A stretch of DNA of 64,000 nucleotides from Paenibacillus oleatilyticus (GTDB lineage Bacteria; Bacillota; Bacilli; Paenibacillales; NBRC-103111), in contig NZ_JAHNZO010000023.1 in the NCBI RefSeq assembly GCF_018998565.1, forward strand, positions 61,704 through 125,703. The letters run 5' to 3'. The notes under the pieces are model-generated. The model was not told the origin of the DNA, did no database searches, and saw only the letters and a list, made by a program, of their open reading frames with translations. The position numbers and the translations under genes are program-made. Numbering within the stretch: position 1 is the first letter of the stretch; each line of letters starts with the position of its first letter. Positions 36,134 to 44,077 of the stretch are shown one piece after another.

Positions 36134-36701
36134 TGGCTTTGCTCCCTTCAGTTTCTTGTGATCCATCATCAGGCTCTAAGTCAACAGGACCAGAGTTCAT
36201 GCTTCTGACGATATCATCTTCGTCTGCCTGATTGATCCGATCTAAGGCTTCTGTGGCTATATCAGCGGCATCTTGGCCTGGCACACCATGTTCGATGAGG
36301 CCCAATGCTTCATCTGCTATTTCTAGTTCGTTTTTCATCTGCTCGATCTCCGCATCCTTCGCTTTCCCCAGCGCCTCCATCTCAGCTTTCAGATTGTCGT
36401 ATGCCTTCCATGCTTCGGAAAGCTCCACGGACTGCTGCTGGACGATCTCAGTTAGCTGCTGGAGCCACGAGGGGGCGTTGGCGATCAACTTTCTGTTGTG
36501 ACGCCAATTATCAAATTCATGATGAACAGAACCGTCTTCGTTATATTCCAATACTGATGCCACAGCTTTGTGCAGAGGGTAATCTGTAATAATGTATCCC
36601 GGTGCAAAAAAACTTGTTGTCCACGGCCCCGGCGTAGCTGCTTCCCTCGCCGTTTGGACCTCTTCCAGAAGCTCCGTGATCTGTTCTGGAGTGTATTTCA
36701 T
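36126..36701 (-). CDS. Ead/Ea22-like phage protein
   Basis: 191 residues. The N-terminus (Y-T-P-E-Q-I-T-E-L-L-E-E-V-Q-T-A-R-E-A-A-T-P-G-P-W) and N-R-K-L-I-A-N-A-P-S-W-L-Q-Q-L-T-E follow the pattern of Ead/Ea22-like proteins of temperate phages. A coiled coil covers about residues 85-130. Biological role not known. Overlaps neighbours on both sides. Confidence 0.6.
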   Translation of the reverse strand: MKYTPEQITELLEEVQTAREAATPGPWTTSFFAPGYIITDYPLHKAVASVLEYNEDGSVHHEFDNWRHNRKLIANAPSWLQQLTEIVQQQSVELSEAWKAYDNLKAEMEALGKAKDAEIEQMKNELEIADEALGLIEHGVPGQDAADIATEALDRINQADEDDIVRSMNSGPVDLEPDDGSQETEGSKANA

Positions 36702-37153
36702 GGCTTTTCACCTTCCCCTATCTTTGCTAGGATGGAACGGATCATTTCCGCTCTTGTTGGGCTGTTGTGTTCGACGATCGGCAATGTGAGGTCCAGCGCC
36801 TCGCGCATGGCTTCGTATTTCATCAGCAATTCCACATACTGCCCGTTTGTATAGTTCCGTCCTTCTGGACCGTGGTCGTCTCGTTCTTTGGTGAATTGCT
36901 TGATGAGCTTCTCAGACTCCAGAAGCTCGGCCACATGAGCATTATGGGCCGCTCTTTCTTCGGCGTATTCTTTGGTGAGTCGTTCGATCTCAGCATGTAG
37001 CCCTTCTATGTCCGAAAGCAGTTTCAAGACGGTTCCGCGAACGTATTCTTCGGAGTAATCGACAGGTTTCACACGACCTTCCTCGTCTACTGGATGTGTC
37101 CGAAACTCTTTTCTCAGCTCCGCAAGTTGTTTGTCGTTGAAGTACATGCTCAT
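36698..37153 (-). CDS. Coiled-coil element protein
   Basis: 151 residues, helical, with heptad-like L-L-S-D-I-E-G-L-H-A-E-I-E-R-L-T-K-E. ATG 37153 follows GGAGG by nine bases and overlaps the preceding stop (ATGA). Function unknown. Confidence 0.6.
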   Translation of the reverse strand: MSMYFNDKQLAELRKEFRTHPVDEEGRVKPVDYSEEYVRGTVLKLLSDIEGLHAEIERLTKEYAEERAAHNAHVAELLESEKLIKQFTKERDDHGPEGRNYTNGQYVELLMKYEAMREALDLTLPIVEHNSPTRAEMIRSILAKIGEGEKP

Positions 37154-37371
37154 CCCTGTTCACCTCCATACTTTGACTCAATCTCACGTAAAGCCTTAAT
37201 CGCCATTTCAACGGCTGTTGTCTCGTCGGTAGCCTCCATTAGCTTGCTTAACGTCGTATCGTCTGGGAGATAGCACCATCTGCCGTTGAATTTGACCTGC
37301 GGGTGCCATGTCTTACGAGTCGTTCTCGCTTCGGGATCTAGGTAACATTGCTGCTTAGATCTAACTTTCAC
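37150..37371 (-). CDS. Small element protein
   Basis: 73 residues, GTG start overlapping the upstream stop (GTGA). Basic N-terminus (R-S-K-Q-Q-C-Y-L-D-P-E-A-R-T-T-R-K-T-W). Unknown. Confidence 0.55.
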   Translation of the reverse strand: MKVRSKQQCYLDPEARTTRKTWHPQVKFNGRWCYLPDDTTLSKLMEATDETTAVEMAIKALREIESKYGGEQG

Positions 37372-37769
37372 TGCTGTTCCTCTCCTCTCAAGGCTAGGAG
37401 AGCGGCCAAGCAGACAGCATGCGGGAATTCCCTTGATGATTCCGTATAGAAAGCGTCGCTATCTGATCGCGGATAAATGGTGATGGTATATGTGACTTCC
37501 CCCACAAATATTTCAGTGCGTTCTATAATTGATAAAGGGAACTTCTCCACCACTTCCCATGCTGCGGATATATCGGTGGAATACAGCGGGAACGGCTTTT
37601 GCTTTCCGTCGCTCGGATCAAGAGCAAAATTCCTTCTATAACCGTCTACACCGACGGCATGATCGCAATTAGGATCAATCGGAGAAAAGTTAGTCCATCC
37701 CATCGCTTTTGCTACAAGAGCATCCAGCTCTCGTCCGGGCTTCATATCCCGTACCTGTTGTTCATTCAT
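37368..37769 (-). CDS. Phage ABA-sandwich-type protein
   Basis: 133 residues. The motif M-K-P-G-R-E-L-D-A-L-V-A-K-A-M-G-W near the start, followed later by P-L-Y-S-T-D-I-S-A-A-W-E-V-V-E-K, is common to many small Gram-positive phage proteins with an alpha-beta-alpha sandwich. ATG 37769 follows TTGGAGG. No known activity. Confidence 0.65.
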   Translation of the reverse strand: MNEQQVRDMKPGRELDALVAKAMGWTNFSPIDPNCDHAVGVDGYRRNFALDPSDGKQKPFPLYSTDISAAWEVVEKFPLSIIERTEIFVGEVTYTITIYPRSDSDAFYTESSREFPHAVCLAALLALRGEEQQ

Positions 37770-38106
37770 GGCGTTCGGCCTCCAATCCAGAGAGTCCGGC
37801 AAGATCCAGTAGCACATTCCATTCCTCAAGTGTAGGCGTCCATGGATTTTCGGTTTTAGCTCGATTGAAGTATGCTGCCTGACTTGATGCCATATGTCTG
37901 ACCATAGCCAATCGATAGTTCAGTACCTTATGAGCAATTTCCTCGGGTGATTCGGTGACACTGATTTTACCCGCGACGGTTTCAATAAAAGTGACCACTG
38001 GTAATTTGCCGAATCCAACACCTGTTTCGTTTTCCCAAATTGCAACCACCGATTCAGGATTCACCCAAACATAACCTTCATTTTTAATTTTCGTCAGTCT
38101 AATCAT
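37762..38106 (-). CDS. Element protein of unknown function
   Basis: 114 residues. Begins M-I-R-L-T-K-I-K-N-E-G-Y-V-W-V-N-P-E-S-V, a small beta domain resembling flagellar FlbD-like sequences only superficially, then a helix. ATG 38106 chosen by distance from GGGAGG. Confidence 0.55.
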   Translation of the reverse strand: MIRLTKIKNEGYVWVNPESVVAIWENETGVGFGKLPVVTFIETVAGKISVTESPEEIAHKVLNYRLAMVRHMASSQAAYFNRAKTENPWTPTLEEWNVLLDLAGLSGLEAERHE

Positions 38107-38163
38107 CCGTTCCATTCCTCCCATGGGGAGAAGGCTTATTGACCTTCTCCGGTATCAAATTAC

Positions 38164-38652
38164 TCATGACACAAAGTCGAACAAGTCCAGTTGACTGCCT
38201 GTGTCGTTGCTATCTTTTTTCTTAGATTTCGCCTTGGCCGTCGTTTGTTTCGGCGTGCGGACAATTTCGTCTTCCGCCCGTGACTCGGCCGAATATAGTT
38301 TGTATTCTTCCGCAAAGATCCAGTCGAAGAACGTCGTAATGGCTTTCTCGTCTGTCCAGTTCCATGCATCCCTGAAATAGTTGTCATATCCCCTGCCTTC
38401 CTTCCGGAAGTACTCGACAACGCCATACCCCCAACTGTTGTATCCATTAGGTGATATATAGTGGTTATCCAACTGGCAAAATTCATACCGCTCACCAATC
38501 TCTACGATGGCAACATACTGCGTCCATTTCGTTTTGAAGTACGCCAGGCATTCGCCATTGAACAATTTAGAGATTTTCCCGATCACCTTCTCGTCAGCAA
38601 TCCGCCAATACGTTTTCTGTATTTCCAGATACTTCTGATCGGTCCTGGGCAT
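38164..38652 (-). CDS. Element protein of unknown function
   Basis: 162 residues, rich in aromatic residues (Y-N-S-W-G-Y-G-V-V-E-Y-F, F-F-D-W-I-F). The C-terminus ends L-D-L-F-D-F, like short beta-clamp-binding tails (QLxLF type: Q-L-D-L-F), which may point to contact with DNA polymerase III beta. That is an inference from the motif alone. Confidence 0.55.
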   Translation of the reverse strand: MPRTDQKYLEIQKTYWRIADEKVIGKISKLFNGECLAYFKTKWTQYVAIVEIGERYEFCQLDNHYISPNGYNSWGYGVVEYFRKEGRGYDNYFRDAWNWTDEKAITTFFDWIFAEEYKLYSAESRAEDEIVRTPKQTTAKAKSKKKDSNDTGSQLDLFDFVS

Positions 38653-38794
38653 GTTCATTCACCTCAATCTGTACGAGAAACGTTCCAAGGTGTTTAGCAT
38701 AGGAGCATCCGCATTGACATATTGGTTCATCGATTAGTCCGATTTGAATTGCAAACTGGATACCGCATTCCTCGCATTGATAGAAATCGAACAT
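38594..38794 (-). CDS. Zinc-ribbon-like small protein
   Basis: 66 residues with C-E-E-C and C-Q-C-G-C spacing typical of a zinc ribbon. GGAGAGGATGATACCGG precedes the ATG. It overlaps the next gene by 59 bases. Confidence 0.6.
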   Translation of the reverse strand: MFDFYQCEECGIQFAIQIGLIDEPICQCGCSYAKHLGTFLVQIEVNEHAQDRSEVSGNTENVLADC

Positions 38795-38867
38795 CCGGTA
38801 TCATCCTCTCCTTGGGGAGCCGAAACTCCCCGACTAAAATCTTCTTACGGCCTCCGCGTTGCTGGGC

Positions 38868-39152
38868 TTATTCGGTCGCCCCGATGGCCTTCGGCCTTAA
38901 TACAGGTTCGTATTCGTCGTTTCTGATCACTGTCGGAATCCCTGTTTGAGGATCCACAATGAGCGTATACTCATCGGAATCTGATTCATTTAAACTCGGC
39001 TCCTCGACAAAAACAGATCTACACAATGGGCACTCATCCAATTCATACATATCAAGTTCATAGAAGACACCTTCGCAGTATGGACACCACATTTCGTTGA
39101 TTTCAATTGCCGTATTGCTTGTTCTAAAAAAGTCAATGCTCTTCTTTTCCAA
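38868..39152 (-). CDS. Zinc-ribbon-like small protein
   Basis: 94 residues with C-P-Y-C and C-P-L-C knuckles about 17 residues apart and an acidic middle. Probably a zinc-bound adaptor; function unknown. Confidence 0.6.
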   Translation of the reverse strand: MEKKSIDFFRTSNTAIEINEMWCPYCEGVFYELDMYELDECPLCRSVFVEEPSLNESDSDEYTLIVDPQTGIPTVIRNDEYEPVLRPKAIGATE

Positions 39153-39186
39153 TTACGTTTCATCTCCTTTATCCCTTATGAGGGGT

Positions 39187-39444
39187 CTACAGGCTCCAGA
39201 ATGTAGTTCCTGTGTTGTTGAAAGACAGTTCAACACCATATCCCTTGAAAAAATCGCCTAACAGTTTATAGAAGTCGTCGTTTGGATAAACGAGAGAGTT
39301 ATTTTTAATGAAAACATCATCCATGACATTGATTTCATAACCATAATCGTTCCAAGTAGACTTATAGATGCGAAGAACAGATTCGTGATCTTGTAACATT
39401 TCATTAAATTGCGTGATCATTTCTGGTTTAATATTTCCTTTCAT
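39187..39444 (-). CDS. Small element protein
   Basis: 85 residues, acidic, start after AAGGGATTGAGAGA. No motif recognised. The preceding HNH gene ends four bases inside it. Confidence 0.5.
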   Translation of the reverse strand: MKGNIKPEMITQFNEMLQDHESVLRIYKSTWNDYGYEINVMDDVFIKNNSLVYPNDDFYKLLGDFFKGYGVELSFNNTGTTFWSL

Positions 39445-39767
39445 TCTCTCAATCCCTTCCTGAACTCTTTAAGCCACTGACGGCCCTCAAACCCGGATTC
39501 GTCCGCCCAATCATGGCAATCAGTACATAAGTGGGCTAAATCGTTTACCGTCGTCCTAGCCGTCAATTTCCCGCGCCTAATGAGATGTGCCCGCTCGGTT
39601 GCTCTGGCAGCGTCACAGCGTTCGCAGACGCCGTTTGAGCGGTCTTTAAGCTGCTTGTCCACCTTTGGGGTTATGTTTCCCATTTGGCGCTGTGTGAGCT
39701 TCTGGCGCTTGCTTTTGCATTGATCTTCTTTCGTATAGGTCAATGCTGGACGATCGGCAAAATTCAT
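39441..39767 (-). CDS. HNH endonuclease-like protein
   Basis: 108 residues. C-E-R-C-D-A-A-R-A-T-E-R-A-H-L-I-R-R, then N-D-L-A-H-L-C-T-D-C-H-D-W-A-D: the His, Asn and His of an HNH site with two CxxC zinc knuckles. Phage HNH proteins often lie next to terminases and aid packaging, but no terminase is here. ATG 39767 follows GGAGGGAG. Confidence 0.8.
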   Translation of the reverse strand: MNFADRPALTYTKEDQCKSKRQKLTQRQMGNITPKVDKQLKDRSNGVCERCDAARATERAHLIRRGKLTARTTVNDLAHLCTDCHDWADESGFEGRQWLKEFRKGLRE

Positions 39768-40135
39768 GGCTCCCTCCGTTCTCTCATCTCCGGGAAGCCG
39801 ACAGCCTTCATCCAGCATGTTTCTATCAGGGAAAGTACGGCTGCAGCAGCCAGAGCAAGGAAGAACCAACTTGCCGCATCACGAAACGCCCAGTTAAAGC
39901 CGACCATCGCGAACGATACCCAAATCCCTGTGCACCAGTGGCAATTTAGCAGCTTTCCGATGTATTTCCTTATGGAACCTCCTTGAAGTGTGAAAGTTGG
40001 TATAGGGCCACCATAATCCCGAGTGACGAAGAAATTCCGGATCGGATCGAAGACTTTGTCAAAAACAAGAAAGTGCGTGATTCGGTACGCGGCTAAACAA
40101 AATACGATGAAATCAAGCAAATTTATGTGGTCCAT
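39764..40135 (-). CDS. DUF1360 membrane protein
   Basis: 123 residues with two hydrophobic segments. The family pattern is present: A-A-Y-R-I-T-H-F-L-V-F-D-K-V-F-D-P-I-R-N near the start and L-N-C-H-W-C-T-G-I-W-V-S. DUF1360 proteins occur in Bacilli and their phages; function unknown. Confidence 0.75.
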   Translation of the reverse strand: MDHINLLDFIVFCLAAYRITHFLVFDKVFDPIRNFFVTRDYGGPIPTFTLQGGSIRKYIGKLLNCHWCTGIWVSFAMVGFNWAFRDAASWFFLALAAAAVLSLIETCWMKAVGFPEMRERREP

Positions 40136-40144
40136 CGCTTCCTC

Positions 40145-40717
40145 CTATTGGGTCTGCTTTTTCTCCATTCGCTCTTTAGTGGCTTTGATAACCCATTCTT
40201 TTGAAAGAACTCCCCAGAGTTTTAAAGAGTCCGTCATTGCAGGAATGCTTGCAATTAATTTTCTCCTTAATTTTGACTTGCTCATGAAAGCAAATTGTAA
40301 GGCGATCATAAACGGGTGGCCCTCGATATATCTGTACTTAATTGCCTTTCGCTGATCCTCAGTCCGTAATAGCCGGTGAGCCCGTTCGACCGCTTTTGTA
40401 GCAATTTTGTATTCGCTGTAAACCCATTTCCTATGTTCGTGAAGGATAACCGCATTAGATGTTTTATCAGCATGAGTCTCCTCTTGCGATATACGACGAG
40501 CTGTTTCTCCTTCGATATCCGTTTTATACATTTCATCCTCATTTTCTTCGAAGTCTATGCAAAGCATCTTCATGTAAACGTACTGATCAAGAAGAAATAA
40601 TGTGCACTCAATGTCAAATTCCGTTATCGAAGGGAACAACTCTAGTTGCTCTGCGAGAACCTCCTGAGCCTCAATACGATCTTTATCTGCTGGTATTTCC
40701 TCCACCCCCTTGCCCAT
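40145..40717 (-). CDS. ArpU-like late transcription regulator
   Basis: 190 residues, helical. The C-terminal half contains L-R-T-E-D-Q-R-K-A-I-K-Y-R-Y-I-E-G-H-P-F, then M-S-K-S-K-L-R-R-K, a sigma-region-4-like HTH as in ArpU/RinA-type phage regulators that switch on late genes. In phages it is followed by the terminase operon; here only small genes follow, down to the host border. Confidence 0.6.
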   Translation of the reverse strand: MGKGVEEIPADKDRIEAQEVLAEQLELFPSITEFDIECTLFLLDQYVYMKMLCIDFEENEDEMYKTDIEGETARRISQEETHADKTSNAVILHEHRKWVYSEYKIATKAVERAHRLLRTEDQRKAIKYRYIEGHPFMIALQFAFMSKSKLRRKLIASIPAMTDSLKLWGVLSKEWVIKATKERMEKKQTQ

Positions 40718-40861
40718 CCCCCAGGATGCAGCCGGGGGTGATTTCAGAACAATCTTTGCACTTGAGAGCGGATCTCTCCGCCCTCGTTTGTGCTATTTTC
40801 GATACCATTGCTTACATCTCCGTCATTTTCGCTGACCTTATGGGCATAGAAATGCCCGGGA

Positions 40862-41329
40862 TCAGAAAGGGAGGTCATCGTCTTCAGGCATTTGAGGCTC
40901 TTCATCGGTTTCCTCATCGCCATCATCTTCTTCCTGTTCCTTTTCCTCGTCCGAATCACGTTCGGCGCCTTGCATACCGTCTGCATCCTCTTCGTTGCCG
41001 TCTTCAGTACTATCTTCTTGCCCCTTGGCATCTTCGTCCTCACGAGCCTCTTCGACCTCATCGATGTTCATTTGCCCAGTTTCTTCTGAAGCAGTTGCCG
41101 ATTCAACTACGCCGGCCGAATCAGTTGTGATCAGAAGCCCCTTACGAGGTTCGCCGAGATAATCCGTTACCTCCATCTGTGAAATACCGAGGGCAATGAA
41201 GATCTCATCCCGTTTAGCCAGCCGCTGGATAGAATCAAGACTTACGCTCGAAGGAATTTCAATGGTTAAAACTGTGGTTTTGCTGCTTGCAATTCTCTTA
41301 ATTTCGGCAGAAGTCAATACAATGTTCAT
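40862..41329 (-). CDS. Acidic-tailed protein ending in an SSB-type tip
   Basis: 155 residues. Residues 1-75 form a small mixed domain (S-S-K-T-T-V-L-T-I-E-I-P-S-S-V). The rest is a disordered acidic tail that ends E-D-D-D-L-P-F. That tip is almost the same as the C-terminal peptide by which bacterial SSB recruits repair and replication proteins. The N-terminal part is not an evident OB fold. It may mimic or replace the SSB tail for the element's replication proteins. Confidence 0.6.
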   Translation of the reverse strand: MNIVLTSAEIKRIASSKTTVLTIEIPSSVSLDSIQRLAKRDEIFIALGISQMEVTDYLGEPRKGLLITTDSAGVVESATASEETGQMNIDEVEEAREDEDAKGQEDSTEDGNEEDADGMQGAERDSDEEKEQEEDDGDEETDEEPQMPEDDDLPF

Positions 41330-41350
41330 TTGATCACGCATCCTTTTCGA

Positions 41351-41908
41351 TTATGATTTTGCATTAAGAATATCCCTGACGACTTCCAGTTGATAAGGCA
41401 TCCTATCGATCATCCCCAGCAACTCGCGTTCCCGATACAGATTCCAGGCGATCCTAGCGATCACATAAGCATCAACGACGTTATTGCTCTTATGCGTGAA
41501 GCCGAAATGCTGCTGCACTGCCTCTTTCATTGCTTCCTTCTTTTCTTTATCCTTGAGGCGTCGCTTGCTTCCCGGTTCCCCTACCCAACCAGTGACGCCG
41601 ACGTACTTCTTCACTGCATTGGGGGCAGCTTGGTTGAAGGTTAGTCCTTTCCTGACGACCATTGTCCTTACGCCGCCGTGAATCATGCCAGCCGTAATAG
41701 CCTTTTGCGTATCGAATGGGGTTCCCTCGATGACGATTTCGTCTTCATTTTTCAGGTGGCGGTATACCTCGTTTTCGAGCTCGACCAGTTTTTGAATATC
41801 TTCCTTCGATTTTCCGGCCAGATCCTTCGCAATAAGAATGTTGCCTTGCTCGTCTAATGCCACGAAACCGGTCTTTGTTGCTGGGTCAATTCCTACGAAC
41901 CTGATCAC
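41351..41908 (-). CDS. RuvC-like Holliday junction resolvase
   Basis: 185 residues with an RNase H-like fold: F-V-G-I-D-P-A-T-K-T-G-F-V-A-L (first catalytic Asp), I-V-I-E-G-T-P-F (Glu) and N-N-V-V-D-A-Y-V-I-A (Asp). It resembles phage RuvC-type resolvases that debranch DNA before packaging. GTG at 41908 is supported by GGAGGG nine bases upstream and a four-base overlap (GTGA) with the previous gene. Confidence 0.78.
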   Translation of the reverse strand: MIRFVGIDPATKTGFVALDEQGNILIAKDLAGKSKEDIQKLVELENEVYRHLKNEDEIVIEGTPFDTQKAITAGMIHGGVRTMVVRKGLTFNQAAPNAVKKYVGVTGWVGEPGSKRRLKDKEKKEAMKEAVQQHFGFTHKSNNVVDAYVIARIAWNLYRERELLGMIDRMPYQLEVVRDILNAKS

Positions 41909-42132
41909 GTTGACCTTCCCTCCTTTTGGCTCCAAGGAATCAACCAGGCTATCCGACGATATTGCGTTCTCCGAAATGAAGCCGGCTTTGATGAAGCATA
42001 GTAACGACACGTCTCAGCTCGGACTACTTCGTAGTGACAACAGCATAGTGGAACCAAGGCCCACGACTTATTTGCGGCCGCAGCGCAGTTGGGAAAGTTG
42101 CACCGATGTCTTGTGACTTTTGGGTAATTCAT
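41905..42132 (-). CDS. Small Cys/His protein
   Basis: 75 residues. H-R-C-N-F-P-N-C and L-C-C-C-H-Y-E could bind one zinc. Both ends overlap neighbours by four bases (ATGA, GTGA), which supports it as a real gene despite the lack of a family match. Confidence 0.65.
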   Translation of the reverse strand: MNYPKVTRHRCNFPNCAAAANKSWALVPLCCCHYEVVRAETCRYYASSKPASFRRTQYRRIAWLIPWSQKEGRST

Positions 42133-42311
42133 AGCAATTTCTTCAACTCCCCTGCAGCATAGAGGTAACCGGCGGCAGTGTGGATATGACTAATTGCCGG
42201 GATAAAACGTCCAAATGCGAGGTAATTCTTTGTTATTTCCATTTCAGTTCGAAACTTAGTTTCAAGGTCATCGATAACTCGATTGATATCGTCTGCAAGA
42301 TTTTTTGTCAT
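42129..42311 (-). CDS. Small helical element protein
   Basis: 60 residues, one long charged helix then G-Y-L-Y-A-A-G-E-L. AAGGACGG precedes the ATG. Unknown. Confidence 0.6.
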   Translation of the reverse strand: MTKNLADDINRVIDDLETKFRTEMEITKNYLAFGRFIPAISHIHTAAGYLYAAGELKKLL

Positions 42312-42323
42312 GCGGCACCGTCC

Positions 42324-42902
42324 TTAATACCCGGTCGATTGACGCTTATGGTTAATTGCATTCTTGGCAACATAAGCTTCGACGATCTGCTCGAAGGTGA
42401 ATCCCAGACGTTGCTCTCCAAGGTTATAAAATATAAACAATGCCGCACGCAAACTTTCGCGTTGATATTTACTAAGGTTATCTGGATTTTGAAATAAGAA
42501 CTTCTCCCCATTGATCAACCCAACATTATGCAGCAATTCCATAAATAACACGACTGTTTCCTCTTCGAGCACATCCTCACATACATACAAATCTTCTGCT
42601 GGTAAATCAAGCTGCCGGGCAATGGAGAGAAAGAAATGAAGGCAGTCTACGTATTCTTCAAGCACCCGGTTAACAAGTTTCTCTTCACTGCAGTCGGTTA
42701 CCCCGATTTCCAGAACATTAAACCGCGGTTCTTGATCATTTGACCAATGCTTAAACCCTCGCCATTCATTTGCCAGTTCGGCGATTTCAACCTGAAGCGC
42801 CAGAACGGTGTTCGGCAGCAAATCCACTCCCTCAAGACCTTTTTCTTTGATGATTCGAGCGTCCAACTCTTTTTGCATTTCGTACATTTTCTCTAAATTC
42901 AT
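42324..42902 (-). CDS. All-alpha dUTP diphosphatase
   Basis: 192 residues. V-E-I-A-E-L-A-N-E-W-R-G-F-K-H-W and V-L-E-E-Y-V-D-C-L-H-F-F are the E-x-x-E and E-x-x-D metal motifs of the MazG-like dimeric dUTPase family used by Gram-positive phages to keep dUTP low. Start after GGAGATGGAAAA; overlaps the upstream stop. Confidence 0.85.
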   Translation of the reverse strand: MNLEKMYEMQKELDARIIKEKGLEGVDLLPNTVLALQVEIAELANEWRGFKHWSNDQEPRFNVLEIGVTDCSEEKLVNRVLEEYVDCLHFFLSIARQLDLPAEDLYVCEDVLEEETVVLFMELLHNVGLINGEKFLFQNPDNLSKYQRESLRAALFIFYNLGEQRLGFTFEQIVEAYVAKNAINHKRQSTGY

Positions 42903-43228
42903 TTTTCCATCTCCTTCTGCTGCATTCTCAATACCACCTTAACAAATTCATGCTTGACCCTATGCTCTGCATGGATCATCTCGGCGAAATCGTCCGCCGG
43001 CATATCTGAATGCTTTGGCCGTAGATCCAAAATCTTATCCCGGGCCCGCAGTACCCTAAGTACTATGGATTCGGCAACCTTGTATCGGCGCCGATAAAAT
43101 CTTGCAAACTCTTCATCTGTGCCGTCACTATACGCTTTCCTTACATCCAAAATGCTTTGCTCAAGGTCAACAGCAGTAGGGGTGTCGTCAATTTTATCCT
43201 TGCGCTTAATAATAAATGTTTGGGCCAT
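42899..43228 (-). CDS. Element protein of unknown function
   Basis: 109 residues, helical and basic (F-A-R-F-Y-R-R-R-Y-K-V-A-E-S-I-V-L-R-V-L). Overlaps the gene before it. No family recognised. Confidence 0.55.
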   Translation of the reverse strand: MAQTFIIKRKDKIDDTPTAVDLEQSILDVRKAYSDGTDEEFARFYRRRYKVAESIVLRVLRARDKILDLRPKHSDMPADDFAEMIHAEHRVKHEFVKVVLRMQQKEMEK

Positions 43229-43487
43229 GTGACCGCCTCGCTTTCTTTTGCAACCTTCTTTCTCGTGTTTTGGAAATAATCTTTACTGCAGCTTGGTGCT
43301 TCAATTCTTTATATTGGCGATAGTCCTTAACTCTTTTCAAAGCGATTCTTCGAGATCTTCGTATCTGCATCATTTGACGTACGATATCATAGCGAATCTC
43401 TAGCGGTATGGCTTCATTTGCGGCTAACAGGTACAACTCATACATGTCTGTCAGTTTGCACATTGTGAGTGGGTTTTGCTTGCCCAC
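43206..43487 (-). CDS. Small basic element protein
   Basis: 93 residues, rich in Arg/Lys at the C-terminus (R-E-R-R-L-Q-K-K-A-R-R). GTG at 43487 chosen because GGGGAGTG lies eight bases upstream. Possibly nucleic-acid binding; unproven. Confidence 0.55.
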   Translation of the reverse strand: MGKQNPLTMCKLTDMYELYLLAANEAIPLEIRYDIVRQMMQIRRSRRIALKRVKDYRQYKELKHQAAVKIISKTRERRLQKKARRSHGPNIYY

Positions 43488-43495
43488 GGTTAATA

Positions 43496-44077
43496 TCACT
43501 CCCCTATCGGCAGCGGATGCTTTCTGGTCAACTGCTTCAGCAATTCCGGGATCACATCGCCCCATTGTTGAAGATAGCGTACTTTGAAGTCGTCGTATTC
43601 GGCTTGTGATTCCCAGGCGCCTCGGCCACTTGGATCGATGTCGGGCTTTAGCACCCAGATACTTTTACCCGCCCGCAGCCGTGTTCCTGCGCACCGAAAG
43701 CTGTTTAAAACACCGCAGAGCGTATCTACCTCGCCGTATACCCTGCCGGCCTGCTTGTCCTTATCTAGCGCCATCTGGAGCAAATCAGCCCATAAATGAG
43801 CATCCTCCGTAAGGTCCGGACGTGGATCTTTTTCCGGCGGCGCAGCTTCTTGCAGTACAATGGCTGTTTTTTCTGACTTGGGGACAGGATCGACTGGTTT
43901 TGTTATATCCTTGTACTCTTGGATGGCAGCGCTCAGCCGATTGACCTTTGTCTGAAGCTTTGACTTTTCTGCATCATCCAGCAGCGGATCTCTAAGTTCC
44001 ACTTCAAGACTATTTTTTAGCTCCTCGGCCTTTCTTAACTGCTCCACGTTTTGGATTTGCAGTGCCGCCATCGTCAT
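43496..44077 (-). CDS. Element protein of unknown function
   Basis: 193 residues. Helical N-terminus (L-R-K-A-E-E-L-K-N-S-L), a Pro-rich linker, and a C-terminal domain with D-T-L-C-G-V-L-N-S-F-R-C-A-G. It overlaps the end of the dnaB-like gene by 68 bases. Start at 44077 by distance from GAAGGACGG; 44071 is an alternative. Confidence 0.6.
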   Translation of the reverse strand: MTMAALQIQNVEQLRKAEELKNSLEVELRDPLLDDAEKSKLQTKVNRLSAAIQEYKDITKPVDPVPKSEKTAIVLQEAAPPEKDPRPDLTEDAHLWADLLQMALDKDKQAGRVYGEVDTLCGVLNSFRCAGTRLRAGKSIWVLKPDIDPSGRGAWESQAEYDDFKVRYLQQWGDVIPELLKQLTRKHPLPIGE

